From Asaia bogorensis (GTDB lineage: Bacteria; Pseudomonadota; Alphaproteobacteria; Acetobacterales; Acetobacteraceae), in NCBI RefSeq assembly GCF_900465345.1, contig NZ_UEGO01000004.1, positions 205,648 to 269,647 of the forward strand: a DNA stretch of 64,000 nt, written 5' to 3'. Both the position numbers and the translations under genes were made by a program. Shown piece by piece: positions 25,111 through 33,800 of the stretch. The notes beneath the pieces were generated by a model. The model did no database searches. It saw only the letters and a program-made list of their open reading frames with translations, and had not been told where the DNA came from. Positions within the stretch are counted from its first letter, which is position 1; each line of letters begins with the position of its first letter.

Positions 25111-25410
25111 GATCCCGCTCCAGCCTTGTTGCACTGCCCTTCGACGCAAGACAGGCTGCGTCGGGCGTGCTGGCTGATGCTCTTTCATTGATCGTTTCAC
25201 CAATCACGCCGTCATTCTCTTAAGGTGTCGCCTGAAAAATCCGCTTCATATGCTCGGGTATAGGAGAGAGGCCCATCCCGTTGCCCAGCCATGAAGGGGC
25301 ATTCAATCACCATGCAGCTCCTCCCGGAATGATGCTCTTCATAATAAAGATCATGATGGGTGCTCATATGAACGGGCACGGAGAACCACTTATTCCACGC
25401 GGAAGAATGC

Positions 25411-25737
25411 ATGCTGACCCTCCTTTACTACCTTGCCGCCGGCTTCGCAGAGATCGGAGGCTGCTTCGCCTTCTGGGGATGGGCAAGGCTTGGAAAACCG
25501 ATCTGGTGGTTGCTCCCAGGTATGCTAAGCCTCGCGTTTTTCGCGCTCATCCTCACCCGGATCGACAGCGACAGCGCCGGTCGGGCCTATGCTGCCTATG
25601 GTGGCGTTTATATCACGGCGTCACTTGTCTGGATGCGTGTGTTCGAAGGGCGTACCCCAGACCGTTGGGAACTGGCAGGGGCAGTCATATGCCTGGGTGG
25701 CGCTGCCCTGATTCTCTGGGGCCCTCGCTCGACATGA
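25411..25737 (+). CDS. ynfA: YnfA/UPF0060 family small membrane protein
   Basis: The 108-residue protein consists of four membrane helices in the pattern of the UPF0060/YnfA family: [16 protein letters not shown] in helix one, [18 protein letters not shown] in helix three, and [17 protein letters not shown] at the end. The family is related in topology to small multidrug resistance transporters, and E. coli YnfA is linked to efflux; transport here is an inference. The start has GGAAG just upstream. A DedA-like gene follows on the same strand after 48 bases. Confidence 0.9.
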   Translation: MLTLLYYLAAGFAEIGGCFAFWGWARLGKPIWWLLPGMLSLAFFALILTRIDSDSAGRAYAAYGGVYITASLVWMRVFEGRTPDRWELAGAVICLGGAALILWGPRST

Positions 25738-25785
25738 AACGCGACATGGGCCATTGACCAGCGTTCTGAATACCGGAGATCTGTC

Positions 25786-26364
25786 GTGTTCCAGCCTCTC
25801 TATCAGCGTATGCTCACCCTGGCGGCTTCGCCTCATGCGGGATGGTGGCTGTTTGCCGTCGCTTTTGCCGAGGCCTCGTTCTTTCCGATTCCTGTCGACC
25901 TGATGCTGATCCCGATGATCCTGGCGGCCCGTGAGCGTGCTTTCAGACTTGCGGCCATCTGCACGGTTGGATCCGTCACCGGGGCGATGCTCGGCTGGGT
26001 GATCGGCGCCATGCTGCTTCAGCACGTCGCGCTACCCATCGTTCATTTCTATCATGCCGAGCATACACTGGCCGTCATGCAGGAGAAGTTCCGCCAGTAT
26101 GGTGTGGCCATCATCCTGCTCAAGGGGCTGACACCCATCCCCTTCAAGATCGTCACCATCGCGGCAGGTGCAGCGCATTTCGCAATCCTGCCATTTATCG
26201 CTGCCAGTCTGGTCACACGCGGGGCGCGCTTCTTTCTGGTGGCGACCCTGCTCTGGTTCTACGGTGCACCTATCCGCGATTTCATCGAACGCCGCCTGAC
26301 CCTCGTTCTCGCAGGCTTTCTCTTTCTCATCATCGCTGGCATTCTGGCTGTCACCCTTCTGTAG
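25786..26364 (+). CDS. YqaA/DedA-like (VTT domain) membrane protein
   Basis: A GTG start with CGGAGAT upstream gives 192 residues with five or six hydrophobic segments. The motif AEASFFPIPVDLMLIPM and GLTPIPFKIVTIAAGA are characteristic of the YqaA branch of the DedA (SNARE-associated/VTT) family. DedA proteins help to recycle or flip lipid carriers such as undecaprenyl phosphate and phosphatidylethanolamine across the inner membrane; the substrate of the YqaA branch is not settled. An SDR gene starts five bases after the stop and is probably in the same operon. Confidence 0.88.
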   Translation: MFQPLYQRMLTLAASPHAGWWLFAVAFAEASFFPIPVDLMLIPMILAARERAFRLAAICTVGSVTGAMLGWVIGAMLLQHVALPIVHFYHAEHTLAVMQEKFRQYGVAIILLKGLTPIPFKIVTIAAGAAHFAILPFIAASLVTRGARFFLVATLLWFYGAPIRDFIERRLTLVLAGFLFLIIAGILAVTLL

Positions 26365-26369
26365 ACCGA

Positions 26370-27386
26370 ATGAGGATTGCCGCCATGCCCAACCAGATTG
26401 CCGTCGTCACAGGCGCCGGAGCCGGTATCGGGCGGGCCACCGTGCGTATGCTGGCGTCCTATGGCTTCGACATTGCCCTGATTGGTCGAAACGAACAGAG
26501 GCTTCAGGACGCCGCTCAGGAACTCGAGGCAAGCGCGGTGCGCACCCTCACCCTGCAGGTGGATGTGTCAGACGCTGCAGCGCTCGCCCAGGCAGCCGAG
26601 CAGGTCGAGCGCGACCTTGGTCCGATCACGGTCTGGATCAACGCAGCGGGCGTTACCGCCATCGGCCCGGTGCTGTCGCTTGATGAGGCCACATTGCGCC
26701 GCGTGACCGATGTAACCTATCTCGGCTCCGTTTTTGGCACGCAGGCAGCGCTGGCCTGCATGCGCCGCCGTGGCAGCGGCACGATCGTCAATCTGGGTCT
26801 GGCGCACCCGCTGCGCGGCCTGCCCCTGCAATCTGCCGTCAATGGCGCTCATGCGGCAATCAGCGCCTTTTGCGACAGTGTCCGCCCCGAAATCCGCGCA
26901 CTTTCCGATCGCATCGACCTGACGGTCGTGCATCTGCCCTCCATCAACACGACAAGACTGGGCTGGAGCCGCAACCTCTCGGGTCATACCCTCAAGCCAG
27001 TCGGGCGCATCTACGAGCCCGAGATTGCAGCCCACGCGATCTGTCAGGCCGTCTTGGGCCATCATCGTGACATCTGGGTGGGGGCATCATCCATTCTGCC
27101 AAGCCTGATCAACGGGCTTGCCCCTTCGCTGCGCGACCGCTTTCTGGCGCGCAAGGGTTTCAAGGCACAATTTGGCGCCGGCGCGCCGGAAGACGCACCG
27201 GACTCCTTTGTGGAGAGCGTCGAGGGCGCTTACGCAGCGCACGGCCCCTATGAGGGAATTCCGCTCCGCGAACAGGGTCGCAAGCCGCTGTTGCTGACAA
27301 TTCCGCGGCGTATCGGTCTGGGTGCGTCCCTGCTGGGTCTGGCCGGGATCGTGGCCTTGTGGCGCGCTGCACGGGGCAAGAACTGA
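26370..27386 (+). CDS. SDR-fold protein lacking catalytic residues
   Basis: The 338-residue protein keeps the dinucleotide-binding TGAGAGIG (14-21) and the structural NAAG (91-94) of SDR enzymes. At the place of the catalytic Ser the sequence is NLGLAHPLRG, and where YxxxK is expected it reads QSAVNGAHAA (154-163), so Ser, Tyr and Lys all appear to be replaced. A C-terminal extension of about 120 residues ends in a hydrophobic helix (LGASLLGLAGIVALW) that may anchor it to the membrane. Related proteins of the same length do keep the triad. It follows the YqaA gene by five bases. A non-enzymatic, NAD(P)-sensing or binding role is possible. Confidence 0.85.
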   Translation: MRIAAMPNQIAVVTGAGAGIGRATVRMLASYGFDIALIGRNEQRLQDAAQELEASAVRTLTLQVDVSDAAALAQAAEQVERDLGPITVWINAAGVTAIGPVLSLDEATLRRVTDVTYLGSVFGTQAALACMRRRGSGTIVNLGLAHPLRGLPLQSAVNGAHAAISAFCDSVRPEIRALSDRIDLTVVHLPSINTTRLGWSRNLSGHTLKPVGRIYEPEIAAHAICQAVLGHHRDIWVGASSILPSLINGLAPSLRDRFLARKGFKAQFGAGAPEDAPDSFVESVEGAYAAHGPYEGIPLREQGRKPLLLTIPRRIGLGASLLGLAGIVALWRAARGKN

Positions 27387-27417
27387 CGCCATGCCCCGTC
27401 TTCTGAAAGCCTTGACC

Positions 27418-27447
27418 CCCTGATTGTCAGCAAACTGACAATCAGGG
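27418..27447. terminator. 13-bp hairpin between convergent genes
   Basis: CCCTGATTGTCAG (27418-27430) pairs perfectly with 27435-27447 around the loop CAAA. It lies between the SDR stop (27386) and the convergent gene ending at 27457. There is no clear T run, but position and stem strength fit a terminator for both. Confidence 0.6.
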
Positions 27448-27456
27448 TTGTCACGC

Positions 27457-27843
27457 CTAGCTCGGTCGGCGGCTGATATTGGTCGACATGATCGCACGAT
27501 GCTGCTTGAGGCCATTGACCAGCTTCTCGGCGTCCTCCGGCCCGAACACCAACCCGACCGGCCCGAATGCCGGGTGCTGAAAGGCCAGCGTCGAGCCCTC
27601 GGTCAGGGCATCGATCTGAAGCGCCCAGTTCGTGCTGTAAACCGGCAGGAATGGCGCATTGCCGATGGGGGGCTGAGCCTGCCCGGCCGTCATGGCAAAA
27701 CGTACCCGTCCGAGGCTGGCAATCAATTGGCTCAGCTGGTCCAGGGTCAGGTCGATTTCCCCTTCCAGACCGCTCCCTTCAAGAAAGCGCAGCGTCGCTC
27801 CTGTGCCATCATCTTTCTGCACAACCTGCATTCTCGCACCCAT
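27457..27843 (-). CDS. Conserved hypothetical cytoplasmic protein
   Basis: A 128-residue protein without signal peptide or membrane segment. Short recognisable segments are IDLTLDQLSQLIASLGRVR, TNWALQIDALTEGSTLAF and GPEDAEKLVNGLKQH, which suggest a small alpha/beta domain that pairs a helix with a beta sheet. I do not recognise a family or any catalytic motif. It lies 31 bases after ispE on the same strand, so it may be the last gene of the TPR-ispE operon. Confidence 0.7.
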   Translation of the reverse strand: MGARMQVVQKDDGTGATLRFLEGSGLEGEIDLTLDQLSQLIASLGRVRFAMTAGQAQPPIGNAPFLPVYSTNWALQIDALTEGSTLAFQHPAFGPVGLVFGPEDAEKLVNGLKQHRAIMSTNISRRPS

Positions 27844-27874
27844 GTCGTGATCGTCCTCTTTCCGGGTTTTCAGA

Positions 27875-28789
27875 TCAGTTTAGTGGCGTATGAATCCATC
27901 CGGCCTCGGCCCACCAACCATGGTGACGCAGGCTGACAACAGCGCGCTTCGCCTCAGGCAGATCTTCATATAGCCCGAAACAGGTCGCGCCCGAACCGCT
28001 CATGCGTGAAAAGAGACAGGATTCGGTGTTGGCGAGGGCTGCCAGCACATCACCGATAACCGGGTAGAGCGCAATGGCCGGGGGTTGCAGGTCATTTGAT
28101 GTGGCTGCCAGCGCGGCGCACATGGCATGCACATCCTCCCAGCGCACGGGCAGACTGGCTGGCGGTCGAAACCCTGCGCCTGATTCCTTCCATGCCTTGA
28201 ATACGGCGGGCGTCGGCACGGCAATACCGGGATTGACCAGCACCATGGCACAACGCGGCAAGACCGGCGCAGCTACCAGCGTCTCGCCAATACCCTGCAT
28301 GCGCTGTGTTTTCTGAGCCAGACAGACAGGCACATCAGCCCCCAGGCCGGCCGCAATCGTGGCGAGATCAGCCGATTCACACGACCATGCCTGAGAGAGA
28401 AGGCGAAGTGCGGCAGCAGCGTCAGCCGAGCCACCGCCAATGCCCGAAGCGACAGGCAGATTTTTGGTCAGGCGCATATGCCAGTCCGGGGTCGCGGCAG
28501 GCACCGCGGCAGCTTCGCGCAGGGCCGCGGCGGCACGGAGCACCAGATTATCCGGACCGGCATCCAGCCCGGCCCCGAAGGGCCCATCAATAACAAGACG
28601 GCCTTTTTCACCGGGTAAAGCCGGTGCCTCCAGAACCAGATGATCGGCCGTGTCTGCAAAAACGGCCAGCGAATCCAGCTCATGGTAACCGTTTTCACGT
28701 CGACCCGTGACATGGAGAAACAGGTTGATCTTCGCGCGGGCGCTGGAGTGATCGGGAGTCATGCCGTCTGGGCTCATGGTCTGTCTCAT
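27875..28789 (-). CDS. ispE: 4-diphosphocytidyl-2-C-methyl-D-erythritol kinase
   Basis: IspE phosphorylates the 2-hydroxyl of CDP-methylerythritol in the MEP pathway of isoprenoid synthesis, which supplies precursors for hopanoids and quinones. The 304-residue sequence has the GHMP kinase order: K20 in RAKINLFLHV, the ATP-binding loop LPVASGIGGGSADAAAAL (111-128), catalytic D152 in GLGADVPVC and the C-terminal SRMSGSGATCFGL. The ATG at 28789 overlaps the TPR gene stop by four bases; later in-frame ATGs at 28777 and 28762 are possible starts. Translation is probably coupled to the TPR gene. Confidence 0.95.
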   Translation of the reverse strand: MRQTMSPDGMTPDHSSARAKINLFLHVTGRRENGYHELDSLAVFADTADHLVLEAPALPGEKGRLVIDGPFGAGLDAGPDNLVLRAAAALREAAAVPAATPDWHMRLTKNLPVASGIGGGSADAAAALRLLSQAWSCESADLATIAAGLGADVPVCLAQKTQRMQGIGETLVAAPVLPRCAMVLVNPGIAVPTPAVFKAWKESGAGFRPPASLPVRWEDVHAMCAALAATSNDLQPPAIALYPVIGDVLAALANTESCLFSRMSGSGATCFGLYEDLPEAKRAVVSLRHHGWWAEAGWIHTPLN

Positions 28790-30648
28790 CGTGACGGGGG
28801 AATGGGCCGACCACGCAAAACAGGCAGATCAGGCCCATTGGCGAGCGCAGCCTCGATCAGGGCCTTTGTTTCCGGCTCGGGCTTGTTGTTGAGCGCCTGG
28901 CTCCACTGGTCGCGCGCTTCGAGCTGGCGCCCCTGATACCAGTAGGCCACGCCCAGATGATACGCGATCTCGGGGTCGCCCGGCGCGGCATTGACGGCGG
29001 AAAGCAGAAGAGGAAGCGCCTGCGCCAGATCACCATTCTGCTTGAGAAGCGCCCAGGCATAGCTGTCACGTATCTCCGCGTCATCCGGCGCGAGGTCCAT
29101 GGCGTGACGAAGCAGCCTGAGCGCCTGCTCCGGTCGCTCGCCATGAAGCACATCGGAGTAACCCGCATAATTGAGGAGCATTGGCTCCGAAGGTGCAAGC
29201 GCAAGCGCCCGGTCGAGATCGGCCTGCGCCTTGTCGCGCCTGCCCATATGATCCCACGCCATCGCGCGCCCAAGCAGCAACGGCCAGACCCGCGCCTCCA
29301 TGACGCTGACATGATTGAGCGCCCGCGTATAGGTATCCACCGCAGCCTGATACGCACCAAGCTGGTCCTGCGTGGCACCTAGTTCGTTGAGGATATCGGG
29401 GTTATCGGGATTGGCCCTGGCCACACGCTCAAGCGCCCGCAAGGCTGCTTTCAGGTCATGCCGTTTGAGGGCGATCTGGGCCTGTGCGTGATCTGACAGA
29501 GGGGCCAGCGGATCATCATCTGCCACATGGTCGAGTGCTGTCTGGGCCAGGTCGGCCTGACCATCGTTGCGAAGTTCCTCGGCCAGAAGAATCTTCGCCA
29601 GGGTCAGATCCGGCCGGAGCAGCAAGGCCTGACGCAGGAGCAGGATCTTGAGTTGCCGGATATCCTTCAGCTTGTCATCATTCTGATCGCCCTGATCGGC
29701 GGGGCTCGCAGCCCCCTCCTCATTGCGGTCACGGCTGTTGGTGTCACCCAGAAGGGTGGTGATACCAACATAGAACTCTGCCAGGCCCTGGGAGGGGTCA
29801 AATCCGGTGCCGAGTTCCTGCGGGCGCAGCCGGTCAGCCACAAGCTGGAACGCAGGCAGTACCCCACCAACCTGCTGCAGTCTTTTAAGCGCAGCGTCAC
29901 GGTGGTGCCTGAAGGCTAGCCAATCCGCCTCGAACTGCATCGTCTGCACCCGCAAAAGGGGGGGCATGGATCCGGCGCTGGCATCCAGACGAGCAAACAG
30001 CCCATCGGTGCGGGCCTGGTTGCGCAGCGAGGCGATACGCGCCTCTTGCAGCAAGGCGAGATAGGCCACCGGGTCAAGCGAGGCCATGGGTTGTGCGAGA
30101 CGATTGGCATCATCCTGCGTGGGGGAGGCCCCATACTGGCACCAGTCCAGCAATCCCTGTCCAGCCAAACGCAGGAAACCCTGTGAGGCCTTGCTGTGCA
30201 GAGAAAAATAGGCTGCCGCGTCTTTCCACTGCCTGTCGCGGAAGGCTGCGCTCCCCATCACGATGCGTGAAAGGCTCTCCTTTGGCAGAAGGCGCGCCAG
30301 CGTCAGAGCGTGACCGGCAGCTTCATCCCCCGCATCCATGGCGTTGTAGCGCAGGGCCATGAGCATGAAATCCGGCTCGCGATAGCCGTGCATCACGGCA
30401 CCGAACAATGCCTGGGCCGCATCGGGAATATTATTGCGCTGAACCGATACGATACTACCCAGCAGGCTACCTGTGAGCGACCAGGCCGGGGCGGCGGCCT
30501 CCCGCAGCTGAAAGGCTCCGGCCTGATGGTCACGTGCCGACGGGACTGCCTCAGCCGCATGAGGGGCAGCACCCGGCACCATCGCGAGGGGCAAGGCTGT
30601 CAGACTGGCGAGAAGAACGCGCCGGAGCGGAGAGTGCTTGGTTTGCAT
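28786..30648 (-). CDS. Large exported TPR protein coupled to ispE
   Basis: Starting at the ATG at 30648 the 620-residue protein begins with a signal peptide (RRVLLASLTALPLAM ... AAEA). The frame is open further upstream, but that extension lacks a binding site and would bury the signal. The C-terminal half (about 370-610) has at least six tetratricopeptide repeats, for example NPDILNELGATQDQLGAY, PMLLNYAGYSDVLHG and DPEIAYHLGVAYWYQG. TPR arrays hold protein complexes together; in the periplasm they often assist envelope or exopolysaccharide assembly. The stop overlaps the ispE start, an arrangement worth noting because the two proteins act in different compartments. The role is unknown. Confidence 0.85.
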   Translation of the reverse strand: MQTKHSPLRRVLLASLTALPLAMVPGAAPHAAEAVPSARDHQAGAFQLREAAAPAWSLTGSLLGSIVSVQRNNIPDAAQALFGAVMHGYREPDFMLMALRYNAMDAGDEAAGHALTLARLLPKESLSRIVMGSAAFRDRQWKDAAAYFSLHSKASQGFLRLAGQGLLDWCQYGASPTQDDANRLAQPMASLDPVAYLALLQEARIASLRNQARTDGLFARLDASAGSMPPLLRVQTMQFEADWLAFRHHRDAALKRLQQVGGVLPAFQLVADRLRPQELGTGFDPSQGLAEFYVGITTLLGDTNSRDRNEEGAASPADQGDQNDDKLKDIRQLKILLLRQALLLRPDLTLAKILLAEELRNDGQADLAQTALDHVADDDPLAPLSDHAQAQIALKRHDLKAALRALERVARANPDNPDILNELGATQDQLGAYQAAVDTYTRALNHVSVMEARVWPLLLGRAMAWDHMGRRDKAQADLDRALALAPSEPMLLNYAGYSDVLHGERPEQALRLLRHAMDLAPDDAEIRDSYAWALLKQNGDLAQALPLLLSAVNAAPGDPEIAYHLGVAYWYQGRQLEARDQWSQALNNKPEPETKALIEAALANGPDLPVLRGRPIPPSR

Positions 30649-30696
30649 CGTCCGGCAATCTAGACTGAACGCGAGCAGACACCAAACTGATAAGAT

Positions 30697-31512
30697 ATGA
30701 TGCCCCTTTCCCTGTCCGGTCAGGACCAGTCCGAAATTCTTGCCTTGCTGGAGCTCTACCGGGAGTGGGGGGTGGATTGCCTTCTGGATGAGACCCCGCC
30801 CCAAAGGCTCGATCGTCCCGCCTCGCTCACAGCACGACCGTCAGGACGCACCGCCGCTGGGGGTAATAGCCGCGCGGGTGACCGTGCGCATGGCGGTGCA
30901 CAAGGCAGTGCTGCGACGGCGATCACAGCACGCGCCGCACCGGTCGATCCTGAAACGGCGCGCCTGTGGGGCGTGGAGGCCTTTCCGGAGTGCGCCCTGT
31001 CACGCACCGCCTCAACCAGTGTCCGGCCCCATATCGTGCCCGACGCAAAACTGATGATCATTGGCGATGCGCCCGATGCTGATGAAGACCGGTCGGGCGA
31101 TGTGTTTGCCGGAGAGACAGGCAAACTGCTCGACATGATCCTGCCCAGCATCGGGCTTGAACGCCGTACGCTTTCGCAAGCACCTGCCCTTCCCTGGCGT
31201 CCGCCGGGCGGGCGTGCTGTCTCGACCATTGAAGGCCGGGAATGTCGTGCCCTGCTCAATGCGGTCATTGCTCGTGCTCGGCCGGAGCGACTGATTCTCC
31301 TTGGACCGACCCCTCTGCGCATTCTCGTTGATGAACAGGCGAGCGTGGCACGCTCACGAGGCGCGTGGATTACCTTGCGACTCGACAGTGGGCATGACGT
31401 TCAGGCGCTCGTTCTGCAGCACCCCCAGCAGATGATTGCGAGTGCCCGTGCCCGCCGGGAGATGTGGAAAGACCTTGTTTTCATGGCAGAAAGCCTCGAC
31501 GCTGCGGGCTGA
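30697..31512 (+). CDS. Uracil-DNA-glycosylase-like protein with lost iron-sulfur ligands
   Basis: The 271-residue protein resembles family 4/5 uracil-DNA glycosylases in order and spacing: a Cys-type leader, then KLMIIGDAPDADEDRSGDVFAG (read around 119-139; classic GEAPG is here GDAPD), TGKLLDMIL, RPPGGR and a late HPQQ where HPS/HP is expected (242-245). Family 4 enzymes hold a 4Fe-4S cluster with four cysteines; here only C99 aligns, the next is S102, and the KCRPP cysteine is replaced by Trp (PWRPP). It also has a low-complexity Ala/Gly/Arg insert (about 45-82). It diverges from the TPR gene by 48 bases. It may be an inactive or altered glycosylase. Confidence 0.75.
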   Translation: MMPLSLSGQDQSEILALLELYREWGVDCLLDETPPQRLDRPASLTARPSGRTAAGGNSRAGDRAHGGAQGSAATAITARAAPVDPETARLWGVEAFPECALSRTASTSVRPHIVPDAKLMIIGDAPDADEDRSGDVFAGETGKLLDMILPSIGLERRTLSQAPALPWRPPGGRAVSTIEGRECRALLNAVIARARPERLILLGPTPLRILVDEQASVARSRGAWITLRLDSGHDVQALVLQHPQQMIASARARREMWKDLVFMAESLDAAG

Positions 31513-31690
31513 CACGGACGGTTGCAAAGCCTTAATAAAAAAAATTGATTTTTGCCCGGAAAAACGCGGTTTTTGGCCTCTATCCCTCTGGTAGAATTCA
31601 GCAAACGATCTTAGAATAGCGAACTCCTTTGGTGTGACCTTTTGGCCACTCTTGCTTCGAGGCGCAAGAGGGGCTACGAGCATCCCCACC

Positions 31691-33697
31691 ATGCGAGGAA
31701 TTTCTTATTTCGCGTCGAGTAATAGCGCCCGTGCTTTCATGCTGTGCGCGATGCTTGTGGCGGGAGCGACGTTCAACCCGCTTCGTGCCCAGGAAAGCAA
31801 ACCGACGCTTAACCCTGCCGATCATGACAATGCCCAGAGTGAGGAAACGGCGTTTGCTACGCCGCGATCCTACACGCCTGGGGGTTCGAATGGTCTTCCC
31901 CATCCCCTTACCGCGTCAGATGCCGCGCTGCTGAAAGAGGCGTTCCGCGCCCAGCGTGCCGGTGATTTCGAGACCGCCATTGCCCGTTCCCGTGCTGCCC
32001 ATGATGGCATCCTGATGGGTGACCTTCTGGCAGAGCGCTATCTCAACCCAGCCTATCACCCACAGCCGGTACAACTTCGCCTGTGGCTCAAGACCTTTTC
32101 GAGCCTTGCCGATGCAGGTGCCATACAGAGCCTGCTGGTCTCACTCAGCCCCAAGGGCAGCGTAACCCTGCAGAATTTCCCAACGTCTCTCGCCCCTTCG
32201 GATACCGCGTCAAACGCAACGACGGGGACGACAGACCCGCTCTCTCACCTTCTCAACCGTAATCCCCTGCTGGACCGTACCGTGAGCGAGCGTGTTTCCT
32301 GGGGGCTCAAGGGTGGTCAGAGCGCCGTCAAACTCATTGACTCCACCCCGGGCATGACGCCGCTCTATGCGGCGCAGCTCAAGGCGGAAGTCGCTCTGGG
32401 CATGTTGAGTGCCGGTGAAACCGGCTTTGCCCTGCAGACGGCCCGGAAAGGGTTTGCCCAGAGCGAAAGCCAGCTTGGCTATGCCGGTTATGTGGCTGGC
32501 CTTGCGGCCTGGCGTCAGGGCGAACTGAGCGATGCGGCCCAGCTTTTCGAGCAGGCCTCACGCGCCAGGACGACCAATAACGACATTCGCGCTGCCAGCG
32601 CCTACTGGGCGGCTCGCGTGCATCGTCATCTGCCGGGCCCTGCCACTCTGGCAACGTCGTGGTTGCAGCGCGCGGCGGCTGAACCCGGCACATTCTATGG
32701 CATCCTGGCGAGACAATCCCTTGGGCTGCATCATGCTGGCAAGATCGCTGCCAGCACAGAGGACGCCACGGCAGGAAATGCCACGGCGCTTCAGTCAGAT
32801 GAGACCGCGCTCCAGAATCCGATCCCGGTAATGGGCGAAATCGATATCGATGCCGTAGCTGCCACACCGCAGGGACCGCGCTTGTTCGCCCTGCTTCAGA
32901 TTGGCGAAACAGCCCGTGCGGAAGCCCTGCTGCGCCGTATGTGGCCCGACATCGTTTCCGATACCGCACTGTGTCATTCCGTGCAGCTGGTTGCCGCTGC
33001 GGCCGGACTGCATGACCTGTCAGAGCAGATTGCCACCATCCTTGGCTCACGCGACGGGCGTCCGGCCCATCTGGCCGGGTTCCCCACCCCGCAGCTTTCG
33101 CCACGTCACGGTTTCAAGATGGACCCGGCGCTCGTCTATGCCCTGACGCGTCTGGAATCGAATTTCGATCCGAAGGCGTCATCGAGTGCCGGCGCACATG
33201 GCCTGATGCAGATCCGCCCCCTGACGGCGAGCTTTGTGAGCGGCCCCAAACCCGCTCTCGACTCCCACGGCGTCGCAATTATCAACGTCCCGGCCGATAT
33301 GGTCGGTCGCCTGCACAACCCGGCAGTCAATCTCGAAATCGGCCAGCTTTACGTTCAGTATCTGGCCGGCCTTTCGGAGCGTTCCGATACAGCACCCAAG
33401 GGCGGCGATCTGATCCACACCCTTGCCTCCTACAATGCCGGGCCGGGTGCGATCGCGCGCTGGGAAAGCGGCACGCCCCACGAGGCAGAGCTGGCCCATG
33501 ATCCGCTTCTTTTCATGGAGCTTCTCCCCAACGGCGAGACGCGTGACTACGTCCATCACGCTTTTACCTATCTTTGGATCTATGCCGACAAGCTCGGCTT
33601 GCCTGCGCCGTCGCTCCATGCTCTGGCCCACGCCCAGTGGCCGGCCTTCGCCGAGGAACAGGAAATCGCCAGCGCACGGCCAGTGACCTATCACTGA
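31691..33697 (+). CDS. Soluble lytic murein transglycosylase
   Basis: The protein of 668 residues (start at 31691, giving an N-terminal signal region that ends PLRAQ) has a long alpha-helical superhelix as in E. coli Slt70 followed by a C-terminal SLT domain. The catalytic glutamate is E489 in TRLESNFDPKAS, with the companion motifs GAHGLMQIRP and ASYNAGPGAIARW. Such enzymes cut the glycan of peptidoglycan between MurNAc and GlcNAc in the periplasm with release of 1,6-anhydro ends. Another in-frame ATG at 31739 would also give a signal peptide. An AT-rich stretch with A and T runs (31530-31580) precedes it and probably holds the promoter. Confidence 0.92.
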   Translation: MRGISYFASSNSARAFMLCAMLVAGATFNPLRAQESKPTLNPADHDNAQSEETAFATPRSYTPGGSNGLPHPLTASDAALLKEAFRAQRAGDFETAIARSRAAHDGILMGDLLAERYLNPAYHPQPVQLRLWLKTFSSLADAGAIQSLLVSLSPKGSVTLQNFPTSLAPSDTASNATTGTTDPLSHLLNRNPLLDRTVSERVSWGLKGGQSAVKLIDSTPGMTPLYAAQLKAEVALGMLSAGETGFALQTARKGFAQSESQLGYAGYVAGLAAWRQGELSDAAQLFEQASRARTTNNDIRAASAYWAARVHRHLPGPATLATSWLQRAAAEPGTFYGILARQSLGLHHAGKIAASTEDATAGNATALQSDETALQNPIPVMGEIDIDAVAATPQGPRLFALLQIGETARAEALLRRMWPDIVSDTALCHSVQLVAAAAGLHDLSEQIATILGSRDGRPAHLAGFPTPQLSPRHGFKMDPALVYALTRLESNFDPKASSSAGAHGLMQIRPLTASFVSGPKPALDSHGVAIINVPADMVGRLHNPAVNLEIGQLYVQYLAGLSERSDTAPKGGDLIHTLASYNAGPGAIARWESGTPHEAELAHDPLLFMELLPNGETRDYVHHAFTYLWIYADKLGLPAPSLHALAHAQWPAFAEEQEIASARPVTYH

Positions 33698-33800
33698 AGG
33701 TCTAGGGTCGTCAGGCGTCTCCTGACCTCTACGACATTATGCCTGCCTCAGGCAGGTAAGCAGATCATGACGAGGGCGATGCTGAAGCACGGTGTCGCCC

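Larger units (their letters stand above)
24764..25410. other. 647-base gap with regulatory repeats and a decayed reading frame
   Basis: This is the longest gene-poor stretch in the window. Near metQ it is AT-rich and contains two direct repeats (ATTGAACGATT at 24799 and ATTCAACGATT at 24840). From 24908 to 25110 on the minus strand there is coding-like sequence broken by a frameshift. From 25110 to 25410 I see no convincing gene, tRNA or insertion sequence end. Confidence 0.5.

Noticed and set aside
25200..25270. TTAAGGTGTCGCCTG considered as an insertion sequence end
   Set aside because: No inverted partner, target duplication or transposase fragment was found within the gap.
25212..25412. 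A 66-codon minus-strand frame before ynfA
   Set aside because: It lacks a binding site and family features and covers the ynfA promoter region.
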